Assembly (NCBI GenBank): GCA_035949055.1
Contig: DASZIO010000031.1
Coordinates: 1 to 61,047, forward strand
Source of the DNA: Bog-756 sp035949055
Lineage (GTDB): Bacteria > Actinomycetota > Acidimicrobiia > Acidimicrobiales > RAAP-2
Reading direction: 5' to 3'
Length of the DNA stretch: 61,047 nt
Under the pieces are notes generated by a model. It ran no database searches and was not told where the DNA came from. It saw nothing but the letters and a program-made list of their open reading frames with translations. The translations under genes were made by a program, and so were the position numbers. Each line of letters opens with the position of its first letter. Within the stretch, counting starts at the first letter, position 1. Shown here piece by piece: positions 1-7,497 of this stretch.

Positions 1-1
1 G

Positions 2-445
2 ATCGGATCGGCCACCGGCGAGGGACGATCGGTCAACGCTGCCCGGGCCGCCATCACCAGTCCCCTGCTCGAGGCGTCCATCGAGGGAGCGCGCGGCATC
101 CTCCTCAACATCTCGGGCGGGCCCGACCTCGGGCTGTTCGAGGTCAACGAGGCGGCCGAGATCATCCACGGGGTGGCCCATCCCGACGCCAACATCATCT
201 TCGGCAGCGTGATCGACGACACCATGGACGAAGAGGTGCGGGTCACGGTCATCGCCGCCGGATTCGAACGCTGGGAGGCCCAGTCGCGCGGTGCCGTCGG
301 AACGGCGGAGTCGCTCGGTCGCGAGGAACCCCGAAGTCGAGTCCTCGGGGTGGAGACGGCCCACGAGGACATCTTCGCCGCCCCGGCTGACGACGAGCTC
401 GACCTGGGTGACGACGACTTCGACGTCCCCTCCTTCCTTCGCTGA
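2..445 (+). CDS. ftsZ: Cell division protein FtsZ, C-terminal part (5' truncated by window edge)
   Basis: FtsZ is the tubulin-like GTPase that forms the cytokinetic ring. Only the last 147 residues are present. The fragment opens inside the IGSATGEGR motif and runs through the C-terminal GTPase-activating domain (ISGGPDLGLFEVNEAA, then a VIDDTMDEEVRVTVIAAGF-like strand set). A variable linker of about 45 residues follows. The protein ends in DDFDVPSFLR, the conserved C-terminal peptide that binds SepF and other ring partners. sepF lies 1.6 kb downstream, as is usual in Actinomycetota. The stop overlaps a CTG that could begin pgeF. Confidence 0.97.
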   Translation: MGSATGEGRSVNAARAAITSPLLEASIEGARGILLNISGGPDLGLFEVNEAAEIIHGVAHPDANIIFGSVIDDTMDEEVRVTVIAAGFERWEAQSRGAVGTAESLGREEPRSRVLGVETAHEDIFAAPADDELDLGDDDFDVPSFLR

Positions 446-480
446 CCCGGGCTGCCGTTTCCGTCCCGCTGGCCGGGACG

Positions 481-1224
481 GTGCACGCCGCGTGGGGTGA
501 TGCGTCCTCGGGAGACCTGCGACCGGCCGGCCGGGGCGACCCCGGCGAGGCCCTCCTGTCCTGGGCCGACCAGGCACTGCGCTCCGACCGGGCACTGCGC
601 TCCGACCAGATGCCCCACCTCCGGTGGATGGCGCAGGTCCACGGCGCCAAAGTGCTCGTGACCGGGGTGGCCGGCGACGCGGCCGGCTTGGCCCGGCCCA
701 CCGGCCGGCCGGTCGGCCGGGGCACCCCGGTGGCCTGCAGCGGGCTGGGGGACGCCTTGGTCTCGACCACCCCGGAACTGGCCATCGCCGTCCTGACCGC
801 CGACTGTGCCTCCATCGCCCTCGGGAGCTCCGAGGGCGTGTTCGCCGCGGTGCACGCCGGTTGGCGCGGGTTGGTGGCGGGCGTGGTGGGCCGGGCGGTC
901 GCGACCATGCGGGAACTGGGGGCGACCGAGGTGGTCGGGGCGCTCGGGCCCTGCATCCACGGCGAGTGCTACGAGTTCTCCGAGGCCGACCTGGCCGAGG
1001 TGGCGGCACGGTGCGGGGAGGGGGTACGGGGACGGACGAGCGACGGCCGGCCTGCCCTCGACCTGCCCGCCGCGGTGGCCGCGTCGCTGGCCGCCTGCGG
1101 GGTCGGCCTGGTACCCGGCCGAGACGCCTGTACTGCCTGCGACCCCGGCTACTACTCGCACCGCGCCCGTGGGGATCGCGGGCGCCAGGCGCTGCTCGTC
1201 TGGTCGGACCAGACCGCCTCGTGA
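481..1224 (+). CDS. pgeF: Peptidoglycan editing factor / polyphenol oxidase-family (YfiH, DUF152) protein
   Basis: This is a 247-residue protein of the YfiH/PgeF/FAMIN family, whose members are zinc- or copper-binding oxidoreductase/nucleoside-processing enzymes; in E. coli PgeF keeps L-Ser out of muropeptides. The metal triad is visible: His54 in QVHG, Cys109 in LTADC and His125 in VHAGWRGL. The C-terminal CDPGYYSHRARGD signature is also present. The stretch at residues 31–43 holds a short duplication (ALRSDRALRSDQ). The GTG at 481 cuts close to the first expected strand. A CTG at 442, overlapping the ftsZ stop as CTGA, would add 13 residues and is a serious alternative start. Placement between ftsZ and yggS is typical of Actinobacteria. 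Confidence 0.88.
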   Translation: MHAAWGDASSGDLRPAGRGDPGEALLSWADQALRSDRALRSDQMPHLRWMAQVHGAKVLVTGVAGDAAGLARPTGRPVGRGTPVACSGLGDALVSTTPELAIAVLTADCASIALGSSEGVFAAVHAGWRGLVAGVVGRAVATMRELGATEVVGALGPCIHGECYEFSEADLAEVAARCGEGVRGRTSDGRPALDLPAAVAASLAACGVGLVPGRDACTACDPGYYSHRARGDRGRQALLVWSDQTAS

Positions 1225-1901
1225 GCGAGGGCCCGACCGGCCTGGCACCGCGTCTGGCGGCAGTGCGCCGACGTATCGAGGCCGCGTCTGCCGACCCGAG
1301 CTCGGTCCGGATCGTGGCCGTCACCAAGGGTTTCGGGGCCGACGCCGTGGAGGCTGCGGTGGCCGTCGGCCTGCACGACATTGGGGAGAACTACGGCGAT
1401 GAGCTGCGGGCCAAGGCCGCTGCGTCGACGGGCCTCGTGGTCGACTGGCACTTCCTCGGGGCGGTGCAGCGGAACAAGGTGGCCCGCCTGGCCCCGATGG
1501 TGTCGTGGTGGCAGTCGCTCAGCCGGGTGGAAGAGGGTCGGGCCGTCGCCAAGCGGCGACCGGGCGCCCACGTGCTGGTGCAGGTGGATGTGGCCGGGCT
1601 TCCCGGTCGGAGCGGTTGCCCACCCGAAGAGGCCGTCGGCCTGGTCTCGGCCCTCCGCGACGAAGACCTCTCTGTCGAGGGCCTCATGGCCGTCGGTCCC
1701 CCGGGGCCGCCAGAGCGGTCGCGTCCCGGGTTCGCCCTGGTTTCGGGCCTGGCCGACCGCCTGGACCTCGCCGTCCGCTCCATGGGGATGAGCGACGACC
1801 TCGAGGTCGCCCTCTCCGAGGGATCGACCATGGTGCGCCTCGGCCGAGCCCTGTTCGGGGACCGCCGTCCGCGGCCGGCAGGGGACCGGGCCTCGGGATA
1901 G
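1221..1901 (+). CDS. yggS: YggS/PROSC-family pyridoxal phosphate homeostasis protein
   Basis: A 226-residue single-domain PLP-binding protein with an alanine-racemase-like TIM barrel. It controls cellular PLP and keto-acid/amino-acid balance rather than catalysing a known reaction. Lys36 in VAVTKG is the expected Schiff-base lysine. The motifs DIGENYGDEL, DWHFLGAVQRNK and the C-terminal LSEGSTMVRLGRALFG (phosphate-binding end) are all present. The GTG start overlaps the pgeF stop as GTGA, so the two are probably translationally coupled. The family sits next to ftsZ and sepF in most Gram-positive genomes. Confidence 0.93.
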   Translation: MSEGPTGLAPRLAAVRRRIEAASADPSSVRIVAVTKGFGADAVEAAVAVGLHDIGENYGDELRAKAAASTGLVVDWHFLGAVQRNKVARLAPMVSWWQSLSRVEEGRAVAKRRPGAHVLVQVDVAGLPGRSGCPPEEAVGLVSALRDEDLSVEGLMAVGPPGPPERSRPGFALVSGLADRLDLAVRSMGMSDDLEVALSEGSTMVRLGRALFGDRRPRPAGDRASG

Positions 1902-2003
1902 GCGTGGCCCGTCGATCCCGTCCGGCCCGCTGACCGGGGAGGATGGCCGGGACCGCCATCCACCTGTTCGTTGGGCCACGCACTACGCTTGGCCGGGGAG
2001 GAG

Positions 2004-2576
2004 ATGATGGCAGCTTCGTTCATGAAAAAGACGATGGCCTATCTGGGTCTCGTCGACGACGACTACGACGACTACGACGACTACGAGTCACGCTCGCCCA
2101 CTCCCGTCGGCCGGGTTGGGCAACGGCCGGCGTCGACCGTCGACGGCGGCGACGAGCCGGCCGTGCCGGCACCGAGCCCGCGGATCCGCACGCTCACCCG
2201 CGAGGAGACCGGCGCCGCGGCGGCGGCCGCCCCGGCCGGCCTCGGAGCCAGGCCGTCGATGGGCTCGTCCTCGGTGCGGCCCATCACCCAGGAGTCGGCC
2301 AGTGCCCGCGTGCACATCGTGGCGCCCGGTCGCTTCGCCGACGCCCAGGAGATCGCCAACCGCCTGATGAACAACCAGCCGGTCATCGTCAACATGCAGA
2401 ACGCCGACCGTGACCTGCAACGGAGGATGATCGACTTCTGCAGCGGCGCCACCTATGCCCTCTCGGGGGGCATGGAGCGGGTGGCGGACGAGGTCTTCCT
2501 CCTGACCCCTTCGAACGTGAAGGTCTCCGACGAGGAGCGCCAACGCCTGGCCGACCGCGGTCTGGTCAATCCCTGA
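2004..2576 (+). CDS. sepF: Cell division protein SepF
   Basis: SepF anchors FtsZ to the membrane and arranges the ring. The 190-residue product has an N-terminal amphipathic helix (MKKTMAYLGL), an acidic Asp/Tyr tract (DDDYDDYDDYE), a disordered Pro/Ala/Arg linker of about 70 residues, and the SepF globular domain from roughly residue 95 (RVHIVAPGRFADAQEIANRL through FCSGATYALSGGMERV). ATG 2004 or 2007 follows a strong GGGGAGGAG Shine-Dalgarno. A TTG at 1971 is possible but lacks one. A TACGCT box at 1984–1989 could be its own -10 element. Confidence 0.95.
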   Translation: MMAASFMKKTMAYLGLVDDDYDDYDDYESRSPTPVGRVGQRPASTVDGGDEPAVPAPSPRIRTLTREETGAAAAAAPAGLGARPSMGSSSVRPITQESASARVHIVAPGRFADAQEIANRLMNNQPVIVNMQNADRDLQRRMIDFCSGATYALSGGMERVADEVFLLTPSNVKVSDEERQRLADRGLVNP

Positions 2577-2593
2577 GCCACAATGGGGGAGCT

Positions 2594-2616
2594 GACGGTC
2601 CGACGTCAGGACCGTC
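2594..2616 (+). terminator. Hairpin between sepF and yggT
   Basis: A perfect 8-bp stem (GACGGTCC with GGACCGTC) closes a 7-base loop 18 bases after the sepF stop. No U-tract follows, so it may be an actinobacterial-type terminator, an attenuator or an mRNA-stabilising hairpin. Confidence 0.45.
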
Positions 2617-2655
2617 CCACAAGGCCGAGAGGAAGCAGAGGAAGGGAGCGAGGAC

Positions 2656-2928
2656 ATGTTTGCCGTCATCGTGGTGCTCCTTGAGCTGTTTCTGCTGGTG
2701 CTGTTCGCCTATTGCATCCTGAGCCTGGTCATCGCCTACGCCCGCATCTCATACGATTCGCCGGTCATCAAGGTGCAGCGGGTCCTGACCTCGATCGTCG
2801 AGCCGGTGCTGCGGCCCATACGGCGGATCATCCCGGTCGCCCGGGTCGGGGGCGTCGGCCTGGACCTCTCGGCGCTGATCTTGTTTCTGGTCATCCAGGT
2901 GATCCTCATCCCGGTGTTCGCCAGGTGA
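2656..2928 (+). CDS. YggT family membrane protein
   Basis: A 90-residue protein with two hydrophobic segments, at about residues 2–26 and 67–88, flanking a short basic loop containing VLRPIRRIIP. This is the standard YggT fold (Pfam YGGT), a small integral membrane protein of unclear role located in division clusters between sepF and divIVA. The ATG follows an A/G-rich ribosome-binding region (GAGGAAGGGAGCGAGG). Length and topology match the family. Apart from genomic linkage to wall growth, no function can be read from the sequence. Confidence 0.87.
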   Translation: MFAVIVVLLELFLLVLFAYCILSLVIAYARISYDSPVIKVQRVLTSIVEPVLRPIRRIIPVARVGGVGLDLSALILFLVIQVILIPVFAR

Positions 2929-3076
2929 TCCTGCTGCCACGGGTGAAGGCCCTCGGGCGGCGCGACTGATGCAGGGCCGGCGGTCCGCGGCACGCGCTCG
3001 GGAGGCTCGGGCGACCCGCCAATCCTTCCGGCCATGATCCCTGGGCGGGACGGGCGACGCCGCTAGCATGGCGACC

Positions 3077-3859
3077 ATGGACGCCTCGCAATCTGCTCTC
3101 GATTCGCTTCGGACCGTCGAGTTCCGGGAGACCCTCAAGGGATACCACCGGGACGATGTAGACGAGTACCTCGAAAAAGCCGCCGTCGAAGCCGAGGGAC
3201 TGCAGGAGCAGCTGCGGCAGAGCGGTGAACGGCTGCGCCAAGCGGCCGAACGGATCTCGCAGCTCGAGGCAGCTATCGACCAGCAGCCCGCCGCCCAACC
3301 CTCTGGCCCGGTAGTGGCCGACGACAGCTTGCAACGCACCCTGCTGCTGGCCCAGAAGTTCGTGGACGAGACCAAGGCGGACTCCGAGGCTCAGGCGGCC
3401 AAGCTCCTCGCCGAGGCGGAGGCCAAGTCGCGGATGCTCACGGAGCAGGCCCAGGCCCAAGCCAGTCAGATCGCCAACGAGTCCGAGCAACGCCTGCGGG
3501 ATGAGATCCACCGCCTCGAAGACTCGCGGAACCGGCTCAGCCGGGAGGTCGACGGCATGTCGCGGCATCTGGAGAGCGAGCGCAACCGGTTGCGTACCGC
3601 GCTGGGTGACATCCTGCGGTGGGTGGACCAGAACGTGCATCCCGCCGCCCCGCAGGACGCGCCGCCCTCCGAGGTCCGCGACGGCAGCGGCGACGCGGTA
3701 GCCCCGGCCAGCCCGGCGCCAGCCACGGTGGTACAGGGCGGCAACCGTCCTGCCGTCGGGCCGACCCAGGTCGGGCCGGCCCCCCGCGCCGGCACGGGTC
3801 CCTCCGGCGAGGTGACCCAGATGCGTCCGACCGGCTCCAACGCCCCGCTCCCGCTCTAG
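3077..3859 (+). CDS. divIVA: DivIVA / Wag31 polar growth and division-site protein
   Basis: A 260-residue coiled-coil protein that senses membrane curvature and recruits wall-synthesis machinery; in mycelial and mycobacterial relatives it drives polar growth. The N-terminal DivIVA membrane-binding domain is clear (VEFRETLKGYHRDDVDEYLEKA). A central coiled coil rich in Ala/Glu/Gln spans about residues 80–180, followed by a disordered Pro/Ala/Gly tail. ATG 3077 is preferred over ATG 3068. A TAGCAT box at 3064–3069 stands 7 bases before 3077 and overlaps the upstream ATG, so a leaderless mRNA would begin at or next to 3077. The tail ends in a GC hairpin covering the stop codon. Confidence 0.93.
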   Translation: MDASQSALDSLRTVEFRETLKGYHRDDVDEYLEKAAVEAEGLQEQLRQSGERLRQAAERISQLEAAIDQQPAAQPSGPVVADDSLQRTLLLAQKFVDETKADSEAQAAKLLAEAEAKSRMLTEQAQAQASQIANESEQRLRDEIHRLEDSRNRLSREVDGMSRHLESERNRLRTALGDILRWVDQNVHPAAPQDAPPSEVRDGSGDAVAPASPAPATVVQGGNRPAVGPTQVGPAPRAGTGPSGEVTQMRPTGSNAPLPL

Positions 3860-3873
3860 CGGGGAGCGGGGCG
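3841..3873 (+). terminator. GC-rich hairpin over the divIVA stop codon
   Basis: CGCCCCGCTCCC pairs with GGGAGCGGGGCG (12 bp) around a 9-base centre that can itself extend the stem. The divIVA TAG lies in the loop. It is a strong stem without a U-tract, and the only strong terminator-like structure I see before the 289-bp gap and the DksA-like gene. Confidence 0.5.
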
Positions 3874-4148
3874 CCGGCTGCCGGCAAGCAGTCCTCACCC
3901 GGAGAGTCGCCGGTCTGGTCCCTGGCCTGGCGCGCCGATCGTTCGGGCCCTAGGCGGGTCGCGCCGCCGGGCGATTGAAGAGGGCGGAGACGACGGTATG
4001 GTCCTGAGGCGAATTCGCCCCACCCCGGATTGCCGCACGGTGCCGGGCACGGTATCGTCGCCCGCCCGCCAGGTGGTCGGGAGCGGCCGCCCCTGCGGGC
4101 CTCACGAGAGTCGCGTCGGGCGAGGGCGAGTCCCTGAAGGAGGTCGAT
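3874..4148. other. Intergenic region upstream of the DksA-like gene
   Basis: No credible gene is seen in this gap. It contains a perfect 12-bp palindrome, GGCGAATTCGCC, at 4008–4019, a TATCGT box at about 4051 that could be a -10 element, and a strong AAGGAGG Shine-Dalgarno at 4137–4143 serving the GTG at 4149. Confidence 0.4.
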
Positions 4149-4928
4149 GTGACGGCAGTGAAGAAGGCGGCACGGTCTGCGCCCACCAGGGGGGCGGCGT
4201 CGGGCCGACGGTCCTCGCCCAAGAAAGTGGCGCAGGGGGCGAGGAAGACTGCACCTCCGGTGCCGAAGGCCAGCGTCAAGCGGGCAGCCCCGGCCCGAAA
4301 GCCGACCGCCGTCAAGAAGGCGGCGAAGGTCCAAAAGGTGGTCCCGACCACGAAGAAAGCCACGGCGAGCAAGGCCGCCCCGGTCAAGAAGGCCGCCCCA
4401 GTCAAGAAGGCCGCTCCGGTCAAGAAGGCCGCTCCGGTCAAGAAGTCCGCCCCGGCTCCGCGGCCGGCGGCCAACAAGCCGCCCCCGGCCAAAGTGGCCC
4501 CGGCGAAGAAGGCGGCGCCGGCCGCGCCCAAACGGCCCACGGTGGGTCCGTATGCCAAGGACCAGAAGTTCCTCGACGAGCAGCGGGCGCTGTTGCTCGA
4601 CGAGCGGTCGGTCTATTCGGGGCAGGCCACTGACCTTCGGGCCGAGGCTGACTCGCTGGCGCTCGAGCGGGAGCCGGGAGACGTCCAGTTCGATGAGGAG
4701 TCGGGAGAGGGCGGCACCGTCACGGTCGATCGGGAGCGGAACCTGGCCTTGTCAGCCCAGGCCTCGGCGGCGGTCGAGGAGATCGATGATGCACTGCGCA
4801 AGATCGAGCGCAAGACCTATGGGGCGTGCGAACGTTGCCACCAGCCCATTCCGAAGGCGCGGTTGCGGGCACTGCCCTTCGCTCGGTTGTGTGTGGCCTG
4901 CAAGAGCGGCGGTCTGTCACGGCGCTGA
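4149..4928 (+). CDS. TraR/DksA-type zinc-finger protein with a histone-H1-like Lys/Ala/Pro tail
   Basis: A 259-residue protein in two unlike parts. Residues 1 to about 130 are a basic, disordered Lys/Ala/Pro tract resembling eukaryotic H1 tails or bacterial AlgP/HU tails, with four perfect KAAPV-type repeats. The rest is a DksA/TraR-like module: a helical region (FLDEQRALLLDERSVYSGQATDL) and a four-cysteine zinc finger (Cys227, Cys230, Cys248, Cys251 in YGACERCHQPI...CVACK). DksA-family proteins bind the RNA polymerase secondary channel; the tail suggests extra nucleic-acid binding (inference). The GTG start has an ideal AAGGAGG five bases upstream. Linkage to divIVA and lspA is common in Actinobacteria. 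Confidence 0.88.
   Translation: MTAVKKAARSAPTRGAASGRRSSPKKVAQGARKTAPPVPKASVKRAAPARKPTAVKKAAKVQKVVPTTKKATASKAAPVKKAAPVKKAAPVKKAAPVKKSAPAPRPAANKPPPAKVAPAKKAAPAAPKRPTVGPYAKDQKFLDEQRALLLDERSVYSGQATDLRAEADSLALEREPGDVQFDEESGEGGTVTVDRERNLALSAQASAAVEEIDDALRKIERKTYGACERCHQPIPKARLRALPFARLCVACKSGGLSRR
4374..4445 (+). repeat. Four tandem 18-bp units encoding the Lys/Ala/Pro tail
   Basis: Four in-frame copies of an 18-bp unit of the form GCCGCYCCRGTCAAGAAG encode Ala-Ala-Pro-Val-Lys-Lys. They differ only at one or two third-codon positions. The array looks prone to slippage, so copy number may vary between strains. Confidence 0.85.
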
Positions 4929-5428
4929 CCGACCGGTCCACGGGCATCGCCGGGGACCAACCCCGGAGCGTCGGCCGAACCCGGCGGGTCTTGGTCGCGG
5001 TGGTGGTGACGATTGCGGTGGTGGCCGCCGATCAGCTCACCAAGTGGTGGGCCGTAACCCGTCTGGCCGATGGCCGAATTCATCTCGTCGGCACCCTCGA
5101 CCTGGAGCTGGCCCGCAACTCCGGGGCCTCGTTCAGCCTGTTCCAGGGCAAGGGATTCATTCTGGCTCCCGTGGCCGTGGTGCTGGTCGGCGCTCTGGCC
5201 GTCATGGTCTGGCGGGCCCCGACCGCGGGTCGGGCCGCCTTGCTCGGCCTCATCCTGGGCGGTGCGCTGGGCAACCTGAGCGACCGCCTCTTCCGGGACG
5301 ACCATGGATCGGTGGTGGACTTCGTCGCCGTGCACTTCTGGCCCACCTTCAATCTGGCCGACGCGGCCGTCGTGGTCGGATGCGTGCTGCTGGTGGCGTC
5401 CCTGGTGCGGGGTCCGCGGCACCCGTGA
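4889..5428 (+). CDS. lspA: Lipoprotein signal peptidase (signal peptidase II)
   Basis: LspA is the membrane aspartyl protease that cuts prolipoproteins before the lipidated cysteine. Four membrane segments are visible, with the conserved DQLTKWWA at the end of the first, NSGASFSL, and the catalytic aspartate regions GNLSDRLF and VVDF...FNLADAAV. The start is uncertain. GTG 4889 overlaps the preceding gene by 40 bases and gives 179 residues. A CTG at 4925, overlapping the upstream TGA as CTGA, would give a more typical short N-terminus. The gene is coupled by a GTGA overlap to rluD. At least one lipoprotein substrate is encoded here (29476–30027). Confidence 0.92.
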   Translation: MCGLQERRSVTALTDRSTGIAGDQPRSVGRTRRVLVAVVVTIAVVAADQLTKWWAVTRLADGRIHLVGTLDLELARNSGASFSLFQGKGFILAPVAVVLVGALAVMVWRAPTAGRAALLGLILGGALGNLSDRLFRDDHGSVVDFVAVHFWPTFNLADAAVVVGCVLLVASLVRGPRHP

Positions 5429-6366
5429 CCGTCATCAGCCTGGTCGTCCCGGCCTCGCTCGACGGCGTCCGGGTGGACAAGGCCGTGGCGCTGGTGGCTG
5501 ACCTGTCGCGCTCGGCGGTGGACCGGCTGATCGGGGAGGGCGGGGTGGAGGTGGACGGGACCGCGGTCACCAACCGCCGGGTCGTGCTGCGACTCGGCCA
5601 GCAGCTCCGGGTGGCCCCGTCGCCGGTCCGGATCCGTCGCCCGGAGGGTGACCCGGGGGTGGTGTTCGACGTGGTCTACGAGGACGCCGAGGTCATCGTG
5701 GTGGACAAGCCCGCGGGCCTGGTGGTCCATCCCGGGGCCGGGCACCACCACCGGACACTTGTGAACGGGTTGCTGGCCCGCTATCCGGAGCTGACCCTGC
5801 TGTCGGCCGAGGTGGGCGCGGACGAGATGCGCCCGGGTATCGTGCACCGGCTGGATCGCGGCACCTCCGGACTCATGGTGGTGGCCCGGACCCCTGGTGC
5901 CTACTCCTCTCTGGTGGCCCAGCTGCGGGAACGGCGGGTGTCGCGTCGCTACCAGGCCTTGGTCATCGGGCGGGTGGACGCCGACGAGGGCGTGGTGGAT
6001 GCCCCGATCGGGCGATCGACGAGTTCCCCGACCCGCATGGCTGTCGCACGCAAGGGCAAGGAGGCCCGGACCCACTACCAGGTAGTGCGGCGGTTCGACC
6101 ACCCGGCGGATGCCACGCTGCTCGACGTGCTGCTCGACACGGGACGGACCCACCAGATCCGGGTGCATCTGTCGGCGATCGGCCATCCGGTGGTCGGGGA
6201 TGACGCCTATGGGCGTGACCGAACCCTGGCGGGTTCCACCCTCACCCGCCCGTTCCTCCACGCCGCCGCCCTGAGCTTCGAATGTCCCGCCGACGGCCAG
6301 GTGTTCTCGTTCGAATCACCGCTCGCCGCCGACCTGCGCTCTCAACTCGACGCCCTTCGGCCCTAG
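5425..6366 (+). CDS. rluD: RluA/RluD-family ribosomal large-subunit pseudouridine synthase
   Basis: A 313-residue enzyme that isomerises uridines in 23S rRNA. An S4 RNA-binding domain covers about residues 12–70 (RVDKAVALVADLSRSAVDRLI). The catalytic domain follows, with PAGLVVHPG, the active-site HRLDRGTSGLMVV (Asp is the nucleophile), RYQALV and the C-terminal DTGRTHQIRVHL motif. The GTG start overlaps the lspA TGA. The lspA–rluD order is conserved across Actinobacteria and Firmicutes. Family membership is certain; assignment to RluD specifically rests on the S4 domain and neighbourhood. Confidence 0.94.
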   Translation: MTVISLVVPASLDGVRVDKAVALVADLSRSAVDRLIGEGGVEVDGTAVTNRRVVLRLGQQLRVAPSPVRIRRPEGDPGVVFDVVYEDAEVIVVDKPAGLVVHPGAGHHHRTLVNGLLARYPELTLLSAEVGADEMRPGIVHRLDRGTSGLMVVARTPGAYSSLVAQLRERRVSRRYQALVIGRVDADEGVVDAPIGRSTSSPTRMAVARKGKEARTHYQVVRRFDHPADATLLDVLLDTGRTHQIRVHLSAIGHPVVGDDAYGRDRTLAGSTLTRPFLHAAALSFECPADGQVFSFESPLAADLRSQLDALRP

Positions 6367-6395
6367 CTGGTCCGTCGGGCCGCGGGCCGCGTTCC

Positions 6396-7322
6396 TCAGG
6401 CCGCCTGGTGGGCTGCCTCCAGCACATCGCTGTCCGCGAGGACTTCGAGGGCCTCCGCCTCGGCCTGGCGTACCTTGCGCACACCGATCCCGAGTCGCTC
6501 GGCCGTCGTCTGCAACGACGCCGGATCGCTCCCGCCGAATCCGAACCGGTGCCGGATGACCTGGCGCTGCAGGTCGCTGAGCCGATCGACGGCCTGGCGC
6601 ACCAGGTCGAGGGTCAGTTCGGCGGCCACCTCGTCCTCGAAGTCGTTCAGGTCGGTCGAGACGAGATCGCCGAGCGTGGCCGTCGAGTCGGTGGTGGCCG
6701 GCTGGTCGAGACTGGCCACCACCCGGGCCAGCCGGGCCAGGTCCGACCGCACCTCGGCTGTGGTGTTGGTCGCCTCGTCCAGCTCCTCGTCGGTCGGCGG
6801 CCGCTGGAACTGGTGGGTGAGCTCCCACTGGGCCGCGTCCACCTGCTGGTTGCGCTCGGCCACCTCCATCGGCAGTCGGATGGTGCGGCCGTGTTGCTGC
6901 ACGGCGCGCTGGAGGGCCTGCCGGATCCACCAGGTGGCATAGGTCGAGAACCGGAAGCCGCGTTCCCAGTCGAACTTGTCGACCGCACGCATGAGGCCGA
7001 ATGTCCCTTCCTGGATGAGATCAGGGAGGTCCACACCACGGTCCTGGTAACGGCGGGCCCAGTGGACCACCAACCGCAGGTTCGCCGCTACCATCTCCCG
7101 GCGGGCTTCGTCGTCGCCGGCCGCCACCCGCTTGGCCAGCTCCGTCTGGGCCTCGTGATCGGGAAGGGGGTGGTGGTCGAGATCCCGGAGGAACAGCCCC
7201 AGGCTGTCGGCATCACTGCCGCGATTGCGGGCTACTGGCGTCTTCGGCGCGGCACCGGCCCCGCCGGCGCGCCTCGGTGACTGCTTCTGGTCCTCGTTCC
7301 TAGTGACCGTACGAGCTGTCAT
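6396..7322 (-). CDS. RNA polymerase sigma-70 factor, RpoD-related (group 1/2)
   Basis: A 308-residue sigma factor with regions 1.2 through 4. Region 1.2 begins near residue 38 (DSLGLFLRDLDHHPL). Region 2 is canonical (NLRLVVHWARRYQ, DLIQEGTFGLMRAVDKFDWERGFRFSTYATWWIRQA split across 2.1–2.4). Region 3 is RTIRLPMEV. Region 4 is shortened at the end, and helix-turn-helix 4.2 reads AERLGIGVRKVRQAEAEAL instead of the usual GVTRERVRQIEAKAL. It lacks the long acidic N-terminus of the primary sigma, so a group 2 (stress or alternative) sigma is most likely. AAGGAG lies four bases before the ATG. It is convergent with rluD. Confidence 0.9.
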   Translation of the reverse strand: MTARTVTRNEDQKQSPRRAGGAGAAPKTPVARNRGSDADSLGLFLRDLDHHPLPDHEAQTELAKRVAAGDDEARREMVAANLRLVVHWARRYQDRGVDLPDLIQEGTFGLMRAVDKFDWERGFRFSTYATWWIRQALQRAVQQHGRTIRLPMEVAERNQQVDAAQWELTHQFQRPPTDEELDEATNTTAEVRSDLARLARVVASLDQPATTDSTATLGDLVSTDLNDFEDEVAAELTLDLVRQAVDRLSDLQRQVIRHRFGFGGSDPASLQTTAERLGIGVRKVRQAEAEALEVLADSDVLEAAHQAA

Positions 7323-7497
7323 CCCACTCCTTCATCTATGGCCGTACACCGTCCGAACGTCCTCGAACGGCTGGTCCGACACATGCTCCACAGCACCTGT
7401 AACGCCGGCCGGGGCCAGGACATTCCATTGGTGTGATTCGGAGCAGGCTCGGTTCCCGCGGTTGCGTGCCACCTGTTCGGAGTGTTCCCCTGTCTGG

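Noticed and set aside
249..956. Long minus-strand open frames opposite pgeF and yggS
   Set aside because: Arg/Pro/Ser-rich shadow translations of high-GC genes; the plus-strand proteins have clear family motifs.
4008..4019. Palindrome GGCGAATTCGCC as a regulator site for the DksA-like gene
   Set aside because: A perfect 12-bp palindrome, but single, far (130 bp) from the start and without a known regulator; kept only as a note in the intergenic entry.
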